Positions 8,317 to 16,343 are shown, counted from the first letter of the stretch. The stretch is DNA of 64,000 nucleotides from JBBDIX01 sp050486225 (GCA_050486225.1 JBJHCV010000009.1:46078-110077); one strand, 5' to 3'. Notes: generated from the sequence alone by a model not told the origin. Translations and numbers: made by a program.

Positions 8317-8646
8317 TCACGCACGGCCAGACAGGTGTGCATGCGTCTGCTCGCACTCCTCCACGAAGGACGCGGCAGCGGCGATCCGGTCCGGCAGGCG
8401 CTCGAGCTCGGAGGCCAGTGCCTCCAGACGGTCGTCGAAGGCACGAGCAAGCGGGCCGTCAGTGTGCCGGATCCCTCTGCGCAGCCGATGGTCGACCGTG
8501 TCCGCGAGCGCTGCGGACTCGCGTTGGTACCGGCGGATCCGTCGCTGCTCCTCCGCCAGGAACTCGCTGCACCTGTGCAGGCCGTCGAGCTCCTCGCGGG
8601 CACGCAGCAGCGTGAAGTAGGCAGCCTCCACGGCGTCTCGTCCCAT
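8317..8646 (-). CDS. Hypothetical coiled-coil protein
   Basis: 109-residue soluble protein I do not recognise. It is almost wholly helical and charged, with heptad-like stretches (EAAYFTLLRAREELDGL, EEQRRIRRYQRESAALADTV, AFDDRLEALASELERLPDRIAAAASF) and two cysteines. ATG at 8644-8646 has GGAG eight bases upstream. It lies between an SRPBCC protein gene and an MbcA-like gene on the same strand with gaps of 13 and 47 bp, so it probably belongs to that operon. It does not resemble a RES toxin. No function is assigned. Confidence 0.65.
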   Translation of the reverse strand: MGRDAVEAAYFTLLRAREELDGLHRCSEFLAEEQRRIRRYQRESAALADTVDHRLRRGIRHTDGPLARAFDDRLEALASELERLPDRIAAAASFVEECEQTHAHLSGRA

Positions 8647-8659
8647 GATGGGCACTCCG

Positions 8660-9097
8660 TCAGTCAGTGAGGTCCTGGGCCCTTGCACGCAGTCCTCCCA
8701 GCGCCTTCTCGAGCAGGTCGTTCACGGCCTTCTCGAGCATGGGCCGTGGCAGTGGCAGGTCAACACCGACCTCCATGGAGCACGTGACGGCGGTCCCTGC
8801 CGGGTCGTCGGCCAGTCGGTACGCACCGTCGAACTGGTTCAGGATCTCTCCCCGCACCAGCGACCACCGCAGTCCGTCGGAGGTGTGTTCGTACGCGAGC
8901 GTGCAGGTGACCTGTGCGAGCGGGGTCTGCACCGCGACCGTGGCGAGCACGGGCCGACCGTCCGCGTCGCGCTCGTCCACGACGGCAGACCGGATGCCAC
9001 CGGCCCACTGGGGGTAGTCCTCGATCGCGAGCACGACACGATGGACCCGCTCGCGCGGCGCCGCGATGGTGGTGGAACCGGAGACCTGCACACTCAT
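8660..9097 (-). CDS. SRPBCC/START-fold lipid-binding protein
   Basis: 145-residue single-domain protein of the polyketide cyclase/RatA-like SRPBCC group. The opening SGSTTIAAPRERVHRVVLAIEDYPQWAGGI is the standard first strand and helix, and the end, LPRPMLEKAVNDLLEKALGGLRARA, is the long closing helix over the hydrophobic pocket. No catalytic residues stand out, so ligand binding is the likely role. Its ATG overlaps the stop of the RecB-like nuclease gene by 4 bp, so the two are translationally coupled. Confidence 0.85.
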   Translation of the reverse strand: MSVQVSGSTTIAAPRERVHRVVLAIEDYPQWAGGIRSAVVDERDADGRPVLATVAVQTPLAQVTCTLAYEHTSDGLRWSLVRGEILNQFDGAYRLADDPAGTAVTCSMEVGVDLPLPRPMLEKAVNDLLEKALGGLRARAQDLTD

Positions 9098-10161
9098 GAC
9101 GACTCCTCCGATGGCGCCGAGACGTCGCCGGCGAGTTCTCGGGTGAGACGTACGACGGCCTCGTCGAGGCTCCGGAGCTCCTCGAGGTCACGGCGCACCT
9201 GCCGACGCAGCTGCGCGCGGCGGGTGACCACGGACCCGAGCATCTGGTCGCCGTCACCGTTCTCGTCGGGCCACGCCGGGCACAGCGAACGATAGTCACA
9301 CCAGTCGCACAGTCGATTCGGCGTGGGGTCGAACTGCCCGGCGCGGACGCCTGCCGCCGTGGTCGCCACGGCCTCACGCGCCGCGTCGAGGTCGATCTCG
9401 TCGAGTCCCACTCGTACGACGACACCGGCGACGACGAAGTCGAGGGCGACACTCGCGGGCAGGTCGCCGTACAGGTCCTCGCACGCGAGCGCGTAGATCG
9501 CCAGCTGCAGTGACCCTGCGACGCGTGCGCGAGGCTGGGCCCTGCGGTTGGTCTTGTAGTCGATCACGTGCAGCGAACCGTCCTCGTCCCGGTCGATGCG
9601 GTCGATGGCGCCGACCACCACCGCGTCGTCGAAGGCGAGTTCGAACCAGACCTCCGTGGCGACGGGCAGTCGGTAGTCCGCGACGGCACGGCGGTGGTAG
9701 CGCCGCAGGACGTCCTGGGCGTGACGGTAGAACTGGACCTGTTCCTCCCGGTCGAGCTGCTCGAAGCCGGACGAGTCCCAGGCATCGAAGAGGAACCCGA
9801 GGAGTTCCTCCTCGGAGGGGGGCGTCGGCAGCTTGCGGTCGTAGAAGTGCTCCAGCGCGTCATGGATCGAGGAACCGAGCGACAGCGCCGGGCTCCCCAC
9901 GCCGGGGATCCTGTCGATGTAGGCGTACCGGAACTTCCGGGGACAGTTGCGGTACGCGTCCATGCGACTGAACGACAGCCGCACCCGACCCGCGTCGTCG
10001 ATGAGCGGCGGCCTGGCGGGCGCGAGGTCCTCGAACTCCTCGAAGCCCTCGAGCGCCGGCGTCACGGCCCCGACGGACGGGTCACTCGTGGACGGGTCGC
10101 CGGCGGACGCCAGGTCAGCGGGGCGCGGCTCCTGCAGCGGTTGACTCATCGAGGTGTCCAT
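9094..10161 (-). CDS. RecB-family PD-(D/E)XK exonuclease with likely Fe-S cluster
   Basis: 355-residue nuclease of the RecB/AddB/Cas4 group. After about 60 disordered residues comes LSFSRMDAYRNCPRKFRYAY (first cysteine), then the active site VVGAIDRIDRDEDGSLHVIDYKT (metal Asp and the D-x-K pair) and LQLAIYALACE. A C-terminal LCDWCDYRSLCP supplies three more cysteines, spaced as in 4Fe-4S AddB/Cas4 nucleases. The predicted start is ATG 10159-10161, preceded at exactly six bases by TACGCT, so the mRNA may be leaderless. No helicase or CRISPR genes adjoin it. It heads the long minus-strand run that ends with the LLM enzyme. Confidence 0.88.
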   Translation of the reverse strand: MDTSMSQPLQEPRPADLASAGDPSTSDPSVGAVTPALEGFEEFEDLAPARPPLIDDAGRVRLSFSRMDAYRNCPRKFRYAYIDRIPGVGSPALSLGSSIHDALEHFYDRKLPTPPSEEELLGFLFDAWDSSGFEQLDREEQVQFYRHAQDVLRRYHRRAVADYRLPVATEVWFELAFDDAVVVGAIDRIDRDEDGSLHVIDYKTNRRAQPRARVAGSLQLAIYALACEDLYGDLPASVALDFVVAGVVVRVGLDEIDLDAAREAVATTAAGVRAGQFDPTPNRLCDWCDYRSLCPAWPDENGDGDQMLGSVVTRRAQLRRQVRRDLEELRSLDEAVVRLTRELAGDVSAPSEESS

Positions 10162-10167
10162 GGCACG

Positions 10168-10173
10168 AGCGTA
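10168..10173 (-). promoter_or_regulatory. -10 box predicting a leaderless transcript
   Basis: TACGCT on the minus strand ends six bases before the ATG of the RecB-like gene, so transcription should begin at or next to the start codon. No Shine-Dalgarno precedes that ATG. Confidence 0.5.
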
Positions 10174-10276
10174 ACGACGTGCTGACACACGCAGGCTCAA
10201 GATGGACGGAGCGCGCCGGGGCATCGCTACCATCGGCCGCCGCGACAGATCGCGAACACTGACGAGAGGTCGACCG

Positions 10277-10846
10277 TTGCCGGACGAGTTGGAGAAGTTG
10301 CTTGGTGCGACGCGGCGTGCGACCGACCGCCTGTTCGAACAGCGCATCATCTTCCTCAAGGGGCCGATCGACGACACGGTGACGGACTCGATCGTCGCCC
10401 AGATGCTGGCGCTCGACGCCGACGCCGACGACGACATCACCCTCTACGTGAACTCGCCGGGCGGGATCATCACCGGCATGTTCGCGATGTACGACTCGAT
10501 GCGCCTGCTGACCAGCCGCGTCAACACGCGCTGCGTCGGGCTGGCCGCTTCGGCCGGGGCCTTCCTGCTCGGGACGGGCACCGGCACGCGCTCTGCGACC
10601 GAGAACTCCCGCATCATGATCCACCAGCCGTTGGGTGGCGCGCGCGGCACGGCGAAGGACATCGAGATCCAGGCGAAGAACATCGTCTGGATGCGCGAGC
10701 GCATCAACGAGATCCTGGCCGATCGCACGGGCCGCACCATCGAGCAGATCCGCGAGGACACTGACCGGGACTACTGGATGACCGCCCAGGAGGCGGCTGA
10801 CTACGGCCTCATCGACGAGGTCGTGGAACCTGGCCGCGGTACCTGA
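10277..10846 (+). CDS. clpP: ClpP-family serine protease
   Basis: 189-residue ClpP peptidase. The catalytic triad is intact: Ser in GLAASAGAFLLG, His in RIMIHQPLGG and Asp in DTDRDYWM. The N-terminal part has QRIIFLKGPIDDTVTDSIVAQMLALDAD and YVNSPGGIITGMFAMYDSM. The start is assigned to TTG at 10277 because GAGAGG lies seven bases upstream and it gives the compact ClpP length; an ATG 75 bases earlier lacks support. No clpX or second clpP adjoins, so it is a lone copy here. It may assemble with a ClpP encoded elsewhere. Confidence 0.95.
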   Translation: MPDELEKLLGATRRATDRLFEQRIIFLKGPIDDTVTDSIVAQMLALDADADDDITLYVNSPGGIITGMFAMYDSMRLLTSRVNTRCVGLAASAGAFLLGTGTGTRSATENSRIMIHQPLGGARGTAKDIEIQAKNIVWMRERINEILADRTGRTIEQIREDTDRDYWMTAQEAADYGLIDEVVEPGRGT

Positions 10847-10855
10847 CCCGGCGGG

Positions 10856-11989
10856 TCAGGACTTCCCCGCGCCGGCCTTGGCCCCGCTCTCCGGGACGTA
10901 CAGGTAGTACTCCTGGTCGGCTTCCTCCCAGTCCATCTCCAGCGCGTCCTTGGCGACCGCGGCCTTGCAGAACTGCAGGAATCCCGAGTAGCCCAGGTCC
11001 TTCTCGGAGAAGTCGGGCTCCCGCTTGCGCAACTGGTCCTTGAGGCCGGAGAGCGGCGGGTCCCCACCGAGTTCGACCATCAGTTCGGCCACGGTCCTGC
11101 GCAGCAGTTCGAACGCAGCGGTCTCGTCGCGGGGAGCCGACGGGAAGTCGACCTCTGGGTCTCCGGGCGCGGGACCGTCGGTGAGGGTGATGACCTTCTG
11201 TTCCTCGAGGTGCCGCAGCATCTCACGGAAGCCTCGGAACCCGTAGTCCTGCTCGGAGAACGTCGAGTCCTTGCGCAACAGCGCCCGCTTGAGGTTCGAC
11301 GCCTGCACCGGGCCGGACGACGACGACTGGATGCCCGAGATCGTCCGAGTGATGAGGCGCTCGAGCTTGCGCAGGTCCTGACGACCTGACGATCCAGACG
11401 CCTGGGGCGACGCCGCAGCGGTGTCGCCCTTGGCCTTGGGCGACGCCGAGGACGCGCCCGACTTCTTGGAACGCCCGCGGGTCGACTCGCCCTTGCGTTC
11501 GCGCAGCGGGATGCCCTCGAGGCGGTCGTAGAAGATGAACTCGTCGCACACGGGCGGCAGCATCTGCGACGTCGAGCCCTTCATACCCACGCCGATGACC
11601 CGCTTGTTGAGTTCCCTCAGCTTGGCGACCAGTGGGGTGAAGTCCGAGTCCCCCGAAACGATCACGAACGTGGACACGAAGTCCCGAGTGAGGGCGAGTT
11701 CCATGGCGTCGACGGCCATCTGGATGTCGGCCGCGTTCTTGCGGATCGAGTCGGATCGCTGGGGGATCTCGATCAGTTCGATGTTGGCGTCGACCATCTG
11801 CCTGCGATCGTCCCGGAACAGGTTCCAGTCCGCGTAGGCGCGGCGCGTCACCAGTCTCCCCCGCTCCGCGAGCGCGTCGAGCAGCGGGCGGGGATCGAAT
11901 CGGTAACCGATGTCACGTGCGCCGATCGAGACGTTCTCGTGATCGACGAACATGGCCATGCGGTCTTCTGTGGCGTCTGATGAGGTCAT
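10856..11989 (-). CDS. NYN-domain nuclease with two OST-HTH/LOTUS domains
   Basis: 377-residue protein. Residues 11-155 are a NYN (LabA/DUF88, PIN-like) domain with metal-site aspartates at D16 (FVDHENVS), D89 (AADIQMAVDAM) and D114/D116 (IVSGDSDFTPL). A Ser/Lys-rich linker (165-205) leads to two OST-HTH/LOTUS domains, about 205-275 and 292-366, each ending in an SExDxGxxGF motif (FSEQDYGFRGF, FSEKDLGYSGF). The architecture implies an RNA-directed nuclease: the NYN domain cuts and LOTUS binds RNA. ATG at 11989 is preceded at six bases by TACGGT, predicting a leaderless mRNA. It converges on clpP. Confidence 0.92.
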   Translation of the reverse strand: MTSSDATEDRMAMFVDHENVSIGARDIGYRFDPRPLLDALAERGRLVTRRAYADWNLFRDDRRQMVDANIELIEIPQRSDSIRKNAADIQMAVDAMELALTRDFVSTFVIVSGDSDFTPLVAKLRELNKRVIGVGMKGSTSQMLPPVCDEFIFYDRLEGIPLRERKGESTRGRSKKSGASSASPKAKGDTAAASPQASGSSGRQDLRKLERLITRTISGIQSSSSGPVQASNLKRALLRKDSTFSEQDYGFRGFREMLRHLEEQKVITLTDGPAPGDPEVDFPSAPRDETAAFELLRRTVAELMVELGGDPPLSGLKDQLRKREPDFSEKDLGYSGFLQFCKAAVAKDALEMDWEEADQEYYLYVPESGAKAGAGKS

Positions 11990-11995
11990 GCGCGC

Positions 11996-12001
11996 ACCGT
12001 A
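11996..12001 (-). promoter_or_regulatory. -10 box predicting a leaderless transcript
   Basis: TACGGT on the minus strand ends exactly six bases before the ATG of the NYN/OST-HTH gene; no ribosome-binding site is seen between them. Confidence 0.5.
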
Positions 12002-12100
12002 CCCGCCCCGGCTACGTTCGACGCCACGCCGCGACGGTCCCGTCCCCCGAACCTGAGGTCGCCGACCCTCGCCGCCCTCCACCGGGAGCACGTCCAGGGC

Positions 12101-13426
12101 ATGAGGTCCGATCGTCCCACCCCGCCTCGACCGCGACGGGACCCCCGTGTGCCGATTGCCCGCGTCTCACGTGCCGGCGTCGCGCGACTCTCGGGCTCGG
12201 TGCGATCCCTGTTCGAGACGGGCGGAAGCGGTTTCCGAAACCTCGCCGTGACCCAGGTCCTCTCCACGGCCACCGACACGCTTGTCGCCATCGGCCTCGC
12301 GGGGACTCTGTTCTTCTCCGTTCCCTCGGCCCAGGCGCGCGAGAACGTCGTTCTGTACCTCCTGCTCACGGTCGCGCCGTTCGCCATCATCGGACCGACA
12401 CTCGGACGGGTGCTCGACCGGGCCGCAGTCGCGACACGCACCCTGCTCGTCGGCGCGGCATTCGCCCGAGGCCTGTTCGCTCTGAGCCTCATCGGCCAGT
12501 CCGGGACCTGGTGGCTCTTCCCGGCGGCGTTCGGGCTCCTTGTGTTCTCTCGGGTCCACGGCATCACACGCAACACGTTGCTGCCCCTCGCGCTCGACGA
12601 GCCCCGCGCACTCGTGACCGCGAACGCCCGCCTCGCCTGGATCGGCATGCTCGCCGGCGGCGTGGCGGCCGGCGTCGGCGTGGCGGCCACGTGGATCGCC
12701 GACGTCGAGGGCCCGCTCGCACTTGCGGTCATCACGGGCCTCGCTGCCGCCTGGGTCGGTCGGACCCTGCCGGAACCTGACGGCTCGCCCGCCCGCGGCG
12801 ACCACTCGCGCGCTCGAGCCGCCCTGACCCTTCCGTACCGGGTTCGACTCGCCCAGCTGGCGACCGCTGGCGTACGGACGCTCAACGGCTTCCTGCTCCT
12901 GCTGCTCGCGTTCTCCCTGCACGAGATCGACGCAGGCATCCTCGACTTCGGTGCGCTGCTCGGCGCGACGGGGATCGGCTTCGCGATCGCCTCTCGCGTG
13001 GTGCCGCACCTCGAACGTCGGATCCGTGAGGAGCCGATGATGGTCGCCGCGCTGACGATCACGGCGGCCGCCGCGTTCGCCGCAGGCCAGTGGTTCGGCC
13101 TCGTGGCCGCGGCCGCCGCAGCGGGCGTGGCCGGGTTCGCGTGGGGAACCGCCAAGCTCGCCTTCGACGGCCTGCTCCAGTCGACGGTCACTCCGGCACG
13201 CCGTGGAGCGGCGTTCACGCGCTCGGAGACGGTGTTCTCGATCGCGTTCGTGCTGGGTGCCCTGGTGCCGACGGCGCTGCCGATGCCTGCACCACTGGGG
13301 CTGTCGCTCACCGGGTTCGCTGCACTCGCTGCCCAGCTGGTGTTCGTCGGCGCACTGCTCATCCCGCCGGACGAGCGTGGAGGCCGGCGCGACGTCGTCG
13401 ATCCGCGCGGCGTCGAACCTCAGTGA
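12101..13426 (+). CDS. MFS-type membrane transporter
   Basis: 441-residue polytopic membrane protein with about 11-12 hydrophobic segments (for example LVAIGLAGTLFF, VVLYLLLTVAPFAIIGPTLGRVLDRA, WIGMLAGGVAAGVGVAA, FLLLLLAFSL, MMVAALTITAAAAFAAGQW). The PFAIIGPTLGRVLDRAA stretch resembles the MFS loop 2-3 motif of efflux permeases, and a 35-residue basic cytoplasmic N-terminus precedes the first segment. The substrate is unknown. The gene ends 7 bp inside the converging DsbA-fold gene. Family level is reasonably sure; direction of transport is not. Confidence 0.8.
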   Translation: MRSDRPTPPRPRRDPRVPIARVSRAGVARLSGSVRSLFETGGSGFRNLAVTQVLSTATDTLVAIGLAGTLFFSVPSAQARENVVLYLLLTVAPFAIIGPTLGRVLDRAAVATRTLLVGAAFARGLFALSLIGQSGTWWLFPAAFGLLVFSRVHGITRNTLLPLALDEPRALVTANARLAWIGMLAGGVAAGVGVAATWIADVEGPLALAVITGLAAAWVGRTLPEPDGSPARGDHSRARAALTLPYRVRLAQLATAGVRTLNGFLLLLLAFSLHEIDAGILDFGALLGATGIGFAIASRVVPHLERRIREEPMMVAALTITAAAAFAAGQWFGLVAAAAAAGVAGFAWGTAKLAFDGLLQSTVTPARRGAAFTRSETVFSIAFVLGALVPTALPMPAPLGLSLTGFAALAAQLVFVGALLIPPDERGGRRDVVDPRGVEPQ

Positions 13427-13992
13427 CGCGGACCACTCGACAGGAACACCAGCTCCTCGAGTCGGTCGTCGGCAAGACTCGCGGGGATCAGGGTCCCGTC
13501 GAACTCGAGGACGGGCACGCCGCCGACTCCTCTCCTGCGGTCGGCGAGCATGCGGCGGCGGAGTTCGGCGAGCCGTGACCGGTCGGCGAGCAGTGTGCGG
13601 ACCTCGTCGCCCGGCAGGCCGACCGACTCGGCGAGCTCGACGAGCAGCGCTTCCTGCCCGATGTCGCGCCCTTCCACGTGGTACGCCACGTGGACCGCGT
13701 GTCGCCAGGCGGCTGACAGTCCGTGTTCGTGCGCGAGGTCCGTCACCAGGTGTGCGGGCACGGTGGGCGGACGCAGGGTCGGCGGTCGGGCGTCGAGCCC
13801 GAGCGTGCGCGCCTGGTCGATCGCCGCGTGGAAGTCCTCCAGTTGTTGGACCGTCACGGGAACCGTCGTGTCGATGCCGAGCACGTCGACGCCACGAAAG
13901 GCGATCGCTCCTCCCGCATCCGCGTGTGGCTGGCACCGCAGCACGGTGACCGCGCTGCGAAGCGAGGTGAAGTCATGATGGACGACGAGCAT
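13420..13992 (-). CDS. DsbA/FrnE-like thioredoxin-fold protein without CxxC
   Basis: 190-residue protein of the DSBA oxidoreductase superfamily. It begins VVHHDFTSLRSAVTVLRC and has the helical insertion GLSAAWRHAVHVAYHVEGRDIGQEALLVELAESVGL, typical of FrnE/2-hydroxychromene-carboxylate isomerase relatives, then GVGGVPVLEFDG with the cis-proline. The CxxC redox pair is absent; only one Cys follows the first helix, so disulfide exchange by the usual mechanism is unlikely. ATG at 13990-13992 follows TATCGT by six bases, predicting a leaderless transcript. Role unknown. Confidence 0.78.
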   Translation of the reverse strand: MLVVHHDFTSLRSAVTVLRCQPHADAGGAIAFRGVDVLGIDTTVPVTVQQLEDFHAAIDQARTLGLDARPPTLRPPTVPAHLVTDLAHEHGLSAAWRHAVHVAYHVEGRDIGQEALLVELAESVGLPGDEVRTLLADRSRLAELRRRMLADRRRGVGGVPVLEFDGTLIPASLADDRLEELVFLSSGPRH

Positions 13993-13998
13993 CGAGCC

Positions 13999-14004
13999 AC
14001 GATA
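13999..14004 (-). promoter_or_regulatory. -10 box predicting a leaderless transcript
   Basis: TATCGT on the minus strand ends six bases before the ATG of the DsbA-fold gene. This is the same spacing as at 10168 and 11996. Confidence 0.45.
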
Positions 14005-14011
14005 CCGGGAC

Positions 14012-14041
14012 CGCTCGCCCCACCGGGATCAGGGGCGAGCG
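14012..14041. repeat. 10-bp-stem hairpin in a divergent gap
   Basis: CGCTCGCCCC (14012-14021) and GGGGCGAGCG (14032-14041) are perfect inverted copies around a 10-base loop. Both flanking genes are transcribed away from it, so it is not an ordinary terminator for either. It may be a regulatory site or a cruciform-forming spacer. Confidence 0.4.
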
Positions 14042-14125
14042 TCCCACACGTCGGGACCGAAGTCCCTGTGGCGCCTCGGCTGACGTGCCTACGGTCTGGT
14101 CAGCCAACAGGAGTGCCGAGACGCC

Positions 14126-14611
14126 ATGATCCGCACCGTGCGCGCGTTCCACCCCGTCGTGGGGGACGTCGTCGGGATCGAGCAGGCCTTTGCGGGAGAC
14201 CCCCGCAGATGGCTGCCCGAGGCCCGTCGAGATGGGCCAACCGCGTTGCGCATCCTCGTCCACGCAGGTGCCTTCAACCGCCACGTGATCGCGACGGTCG
14301 GGGCACCGTGGCGTTCGGGCGGTACGCAGTGGCGATCACTGTCGTGGGACCCTGTCGACGACGAGCGGGAGGCCCTGACGGTGGACCGGATGCTCCCGTC
14401 GTTCGATGCGGAGCTCGGCCTGACTCGGCGACACGACGACGAACTCACCCTGGTGCTCGACGGCCGATACGCGCCGCCGGGTGGTGCGGTCGGTGCCGCA
14501 GTCGACGCGGTCGCCCTGCACCGGATCGCCAGGGCGACCGGCGGGCGCCTGCTCGCCGACATCTCTGCCGGTCTCGTACGGGAAGGTGCCTCGATCTCGC
14601 ACACGCGGTGA
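14126..14611 (+). CDS. SRPBCC-like protein
   Basis: 161-residue protein that probably belongs to the START/SRPBCC superfamily. The clearest sign is the C-terminus, YAPPGGAVGAAVDAVALHRIARATGGRLLADISAGL, a common ending of SRPBCC proteins in which the PPGG turn precedes the long helix. The N-terminal half (RWLPEARRDGPTALRILVHAGAF) is less typical. A TACGGT -10-like box lies about 30 bases upstream and an AGGAG 12 bases before ATG. No active-site residues are evident. It converges on the sensor-kinase gene and may be unrelated to it. Confidence 0.62.
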   Translation: MIRTVRAFHPVVGDVVGIEQAFAGDPRRWLPEARRDGPTALRILVHAGAFNRHVIATVGAPWRSGGTQWRSLSWDPVDDEREALTVDRMLPSFDAELGLTRRHDDELTLVLDGRYAPPGGAVGAAVDAVALHRIARATGGRLLADISAGLVREGASISHTR

Positions 14612-14634
14612 CCGTCAGTTGCGGCGCGCACCCG

Positions 14635-16281
14635 TCAGTCGTAGGGAACCCGCCAGTCGAGGACCGTCCCACCGTCTGGACCGGGCTCCACCACACACTG
14701 CCCACCGAGCCGTGCCGCGCGATCACGGAGGTTCGTCAGACCGAACCCACCCCGCACCGACTGGGGCACGCCGATTCCGTCGTCGATGACCCTGAGCACG
14801 ACGTGGTCACCGTCGATCTCCACCACCACCTGCACCCGCGACGCGTCCGCGTGCTTCGCCACGTTCGTGAGCGACTCACGCACCACGGGGATGAGCTGCT
14901 CCTCGACGGCACGACTCGTGACGGCCTCGATCGGACCGTCGAAGTGGACCCGTGGATCACCGGGCAACATCCCGGAGAGTTCATCGACGACGCGCAGGAC
15001 CTGTGCGCGCAGACCCTCGCCGGACGCATCCCCTCTCCACTGCAGCGCGAAGATCGACGAACGGATCTCCTTGACGGTGCGGTCGATGTCGTCCACTGCA
15101 CGCTCGATCCGAGCCGCAATCTCCGGGTGACCGTCCAGGCGCCCGACGCCTGCCTGCAGGGAGAGTCCGGTCGCGAACAGCCGCTGGATGACCGTGTCGT
15201 GCAGATCGCGGCCGATGCGTTCACGGTCCTCGATCATGGTCAGGCGCCGGACCTCTCCCTGGGCTCGCTCGTACGTCCACACCAGGCTCGCCTGGGCGGC
15301 GAACTGTTCGAGAAGGTGCGCCTCCGTGTTCGAGAACGGGACCGCTCGCCCGACACCCAGCGCCGCGACCACCGACGTTCCGGCGCGGACGGGCACCCAC
15401 AGCGCCGGGTTGGCCACCAGGTGCCCGTGGGACGTCCGGACCGTCTGCCCGTCGTGCAGTGCACTCCACGCCGCGCTCTCCGGCGCATCGATCACGTCAT
15501 CCTCGAGCCAGGGACCGCGCGCCCCCACGACACGCAGTCGGAACTCCGAGTCATCGGCGGCCGGTTCGACCACGAGGGCGACGTCTGCGCCGACGAGCCC
15601 TGCGCCGAGGTCTGCGACCAGCCTGCGCACCTCCCCCGCCAGCGCTCCCTCGAGAACGGCGCTGGACAGGGCGTGCACCGCGGCACGCCAGCGATCGCGC
15701 ACCTGGAGTTCCTCGAACCTGCGCGCGTCGTGGATCGCGGAGCCCGCGACGGCGGCGAGTCCCTCGATCAACTCCTGGTCCGCCGCCGAGAACGGGGAAC
15801 CGTCCACCTTCTCCGTGAGGTAGAGGTTTCCGAACACCCGGTCACCGATGCGGATGGGTACTCCCAGGAACGACTCCATGGGCGGATGGTGGTCCGGGAA
15901 ACCGTACGACGCAGGATGTTCCGACAGGCGCTCGATCCGCAGGGGCGTCGGCTCGTCGATGAGCTGTCCCAGCAGGCCGCGTCCGGTCGGCAGCGCCCCG
16001 ATCCGGTGGGCATCCACCGGCCGGATGCCCTTGTGGACGAAGGAGGACAGTCCCCCGGACTCCTCGTCGATGACCCCCAGCGCCCCGTACCGGGCGCTCA
16101 CCAGTGAGCAGGCAGCCTCGACGACCCGGTCCAGCACGACGTCGAGGTCGAGGTCTCCGGCCATCAGGAGCACGGCGTCCAACAGGCGCGACACCTGCGA
16201 CGCCGCCGCGATGGTCGCCGACTCCGGAACCACCCGTTCCGGGTCTCCGGATTCCCGCGTAGGATCCTCCAACGCGTCCAC
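14635..16281 (-). CDS. devS: DevS/DosT-like GAF-GAF haem sensor histidine kinase
   Basis: 548-residue cytosolic histidine kinase with the layout of mycobacterial DevS/DosT: GAF-A about 30-190, GAF-B about 200-340, HisKA_3 about 350-420 and HATPase_c about 450-545. GAF-A keeps GFPDHHPPMESFLGVPIR; the second His of the pair (H132) aligns with DevS His149, the proximal haem ligand, so gas or redox sensing is likely. The phosphoacceptor is H361 in RERIGRDLHDTVIQRLF; GLTNLRDRAARLGG forms the G-box. The partner regulator lies divergently 62 bp away, unlike the mycobacterial devR-devS operon. The GTG start has only a poorly spaced ribosome site. Confidence 0.9.
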   Translation of the reverse strand: MDALEDPTRESGDPERVVPESATIAAASQVSRLLDAVLLMAGDLDLDVVLDRVVEAACSLVSARYGALGVIDEESGGLSSFVHKGIRPVDAHRIGALPTGRGLLGQLIDEPTPLRIERLSEHPASYGFPDHHPPMESFLGVPIRIGDRVFGNLYLTEKVDGSPFSAADQELIEGLAAVAGSAIHDARRFEELQVRDRWRAAVHALSSAVLEGALAGEVRRLVADLGAGLVGADVALVVEPAADDSEFRLRVVGARGPWLEDDVIDAPESAAWSALHDGQTVRTSHGHLVANPALWVPVRAGTSVVAALGVGRAVPFSNTEAHLLEQFAAQASLVWTYERAQGEVRRLTMIEDRERIGRDLHDTVIQRLFATGLSLQAGVGRLDGHPEIAARIERAVDDIDRTVKEIRSSIFALQWRGDASGEGLRAQVLRVVDELSGMLPGDPRVHFDGPIEAVTSRAVEEQLIPVVRESLTNVAKHADASRVQVVVEIDGDHVVLRVIDDGIGVPQSVRGGFGLTNLRDRAARLGGQCVVEPGPDGGTVLDWRVPYD

Positions 16282-16343
16282 CTCTGCCCACGATCCCCTG
16301 TCGCAGCATAGCCTTGGTCACCTGTTCGACCCGAGGAGTACGT

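Noticed and set aside
7800..9100. RES-domain toxin to pair with the MbcA-like protein
   Set aside because: Both neighbouring proteins were read; neither has the RES Arg-Glu-Ser pattern or fold cues.
9094..10161. Cas4 or AddB assignment for the RecB-like nuclease
   Set aside because: It has the shared nuclease and cysteine set, but no cas genes, AddA partner or helicase motifs are present.
12167..13936. 589-codon open frame on the minus strand over the MFS gene
   Set aside because: Arg/Gly/Asp-rich mirror translation of real genes on the plus and minus strands; no ribosome site or domain.
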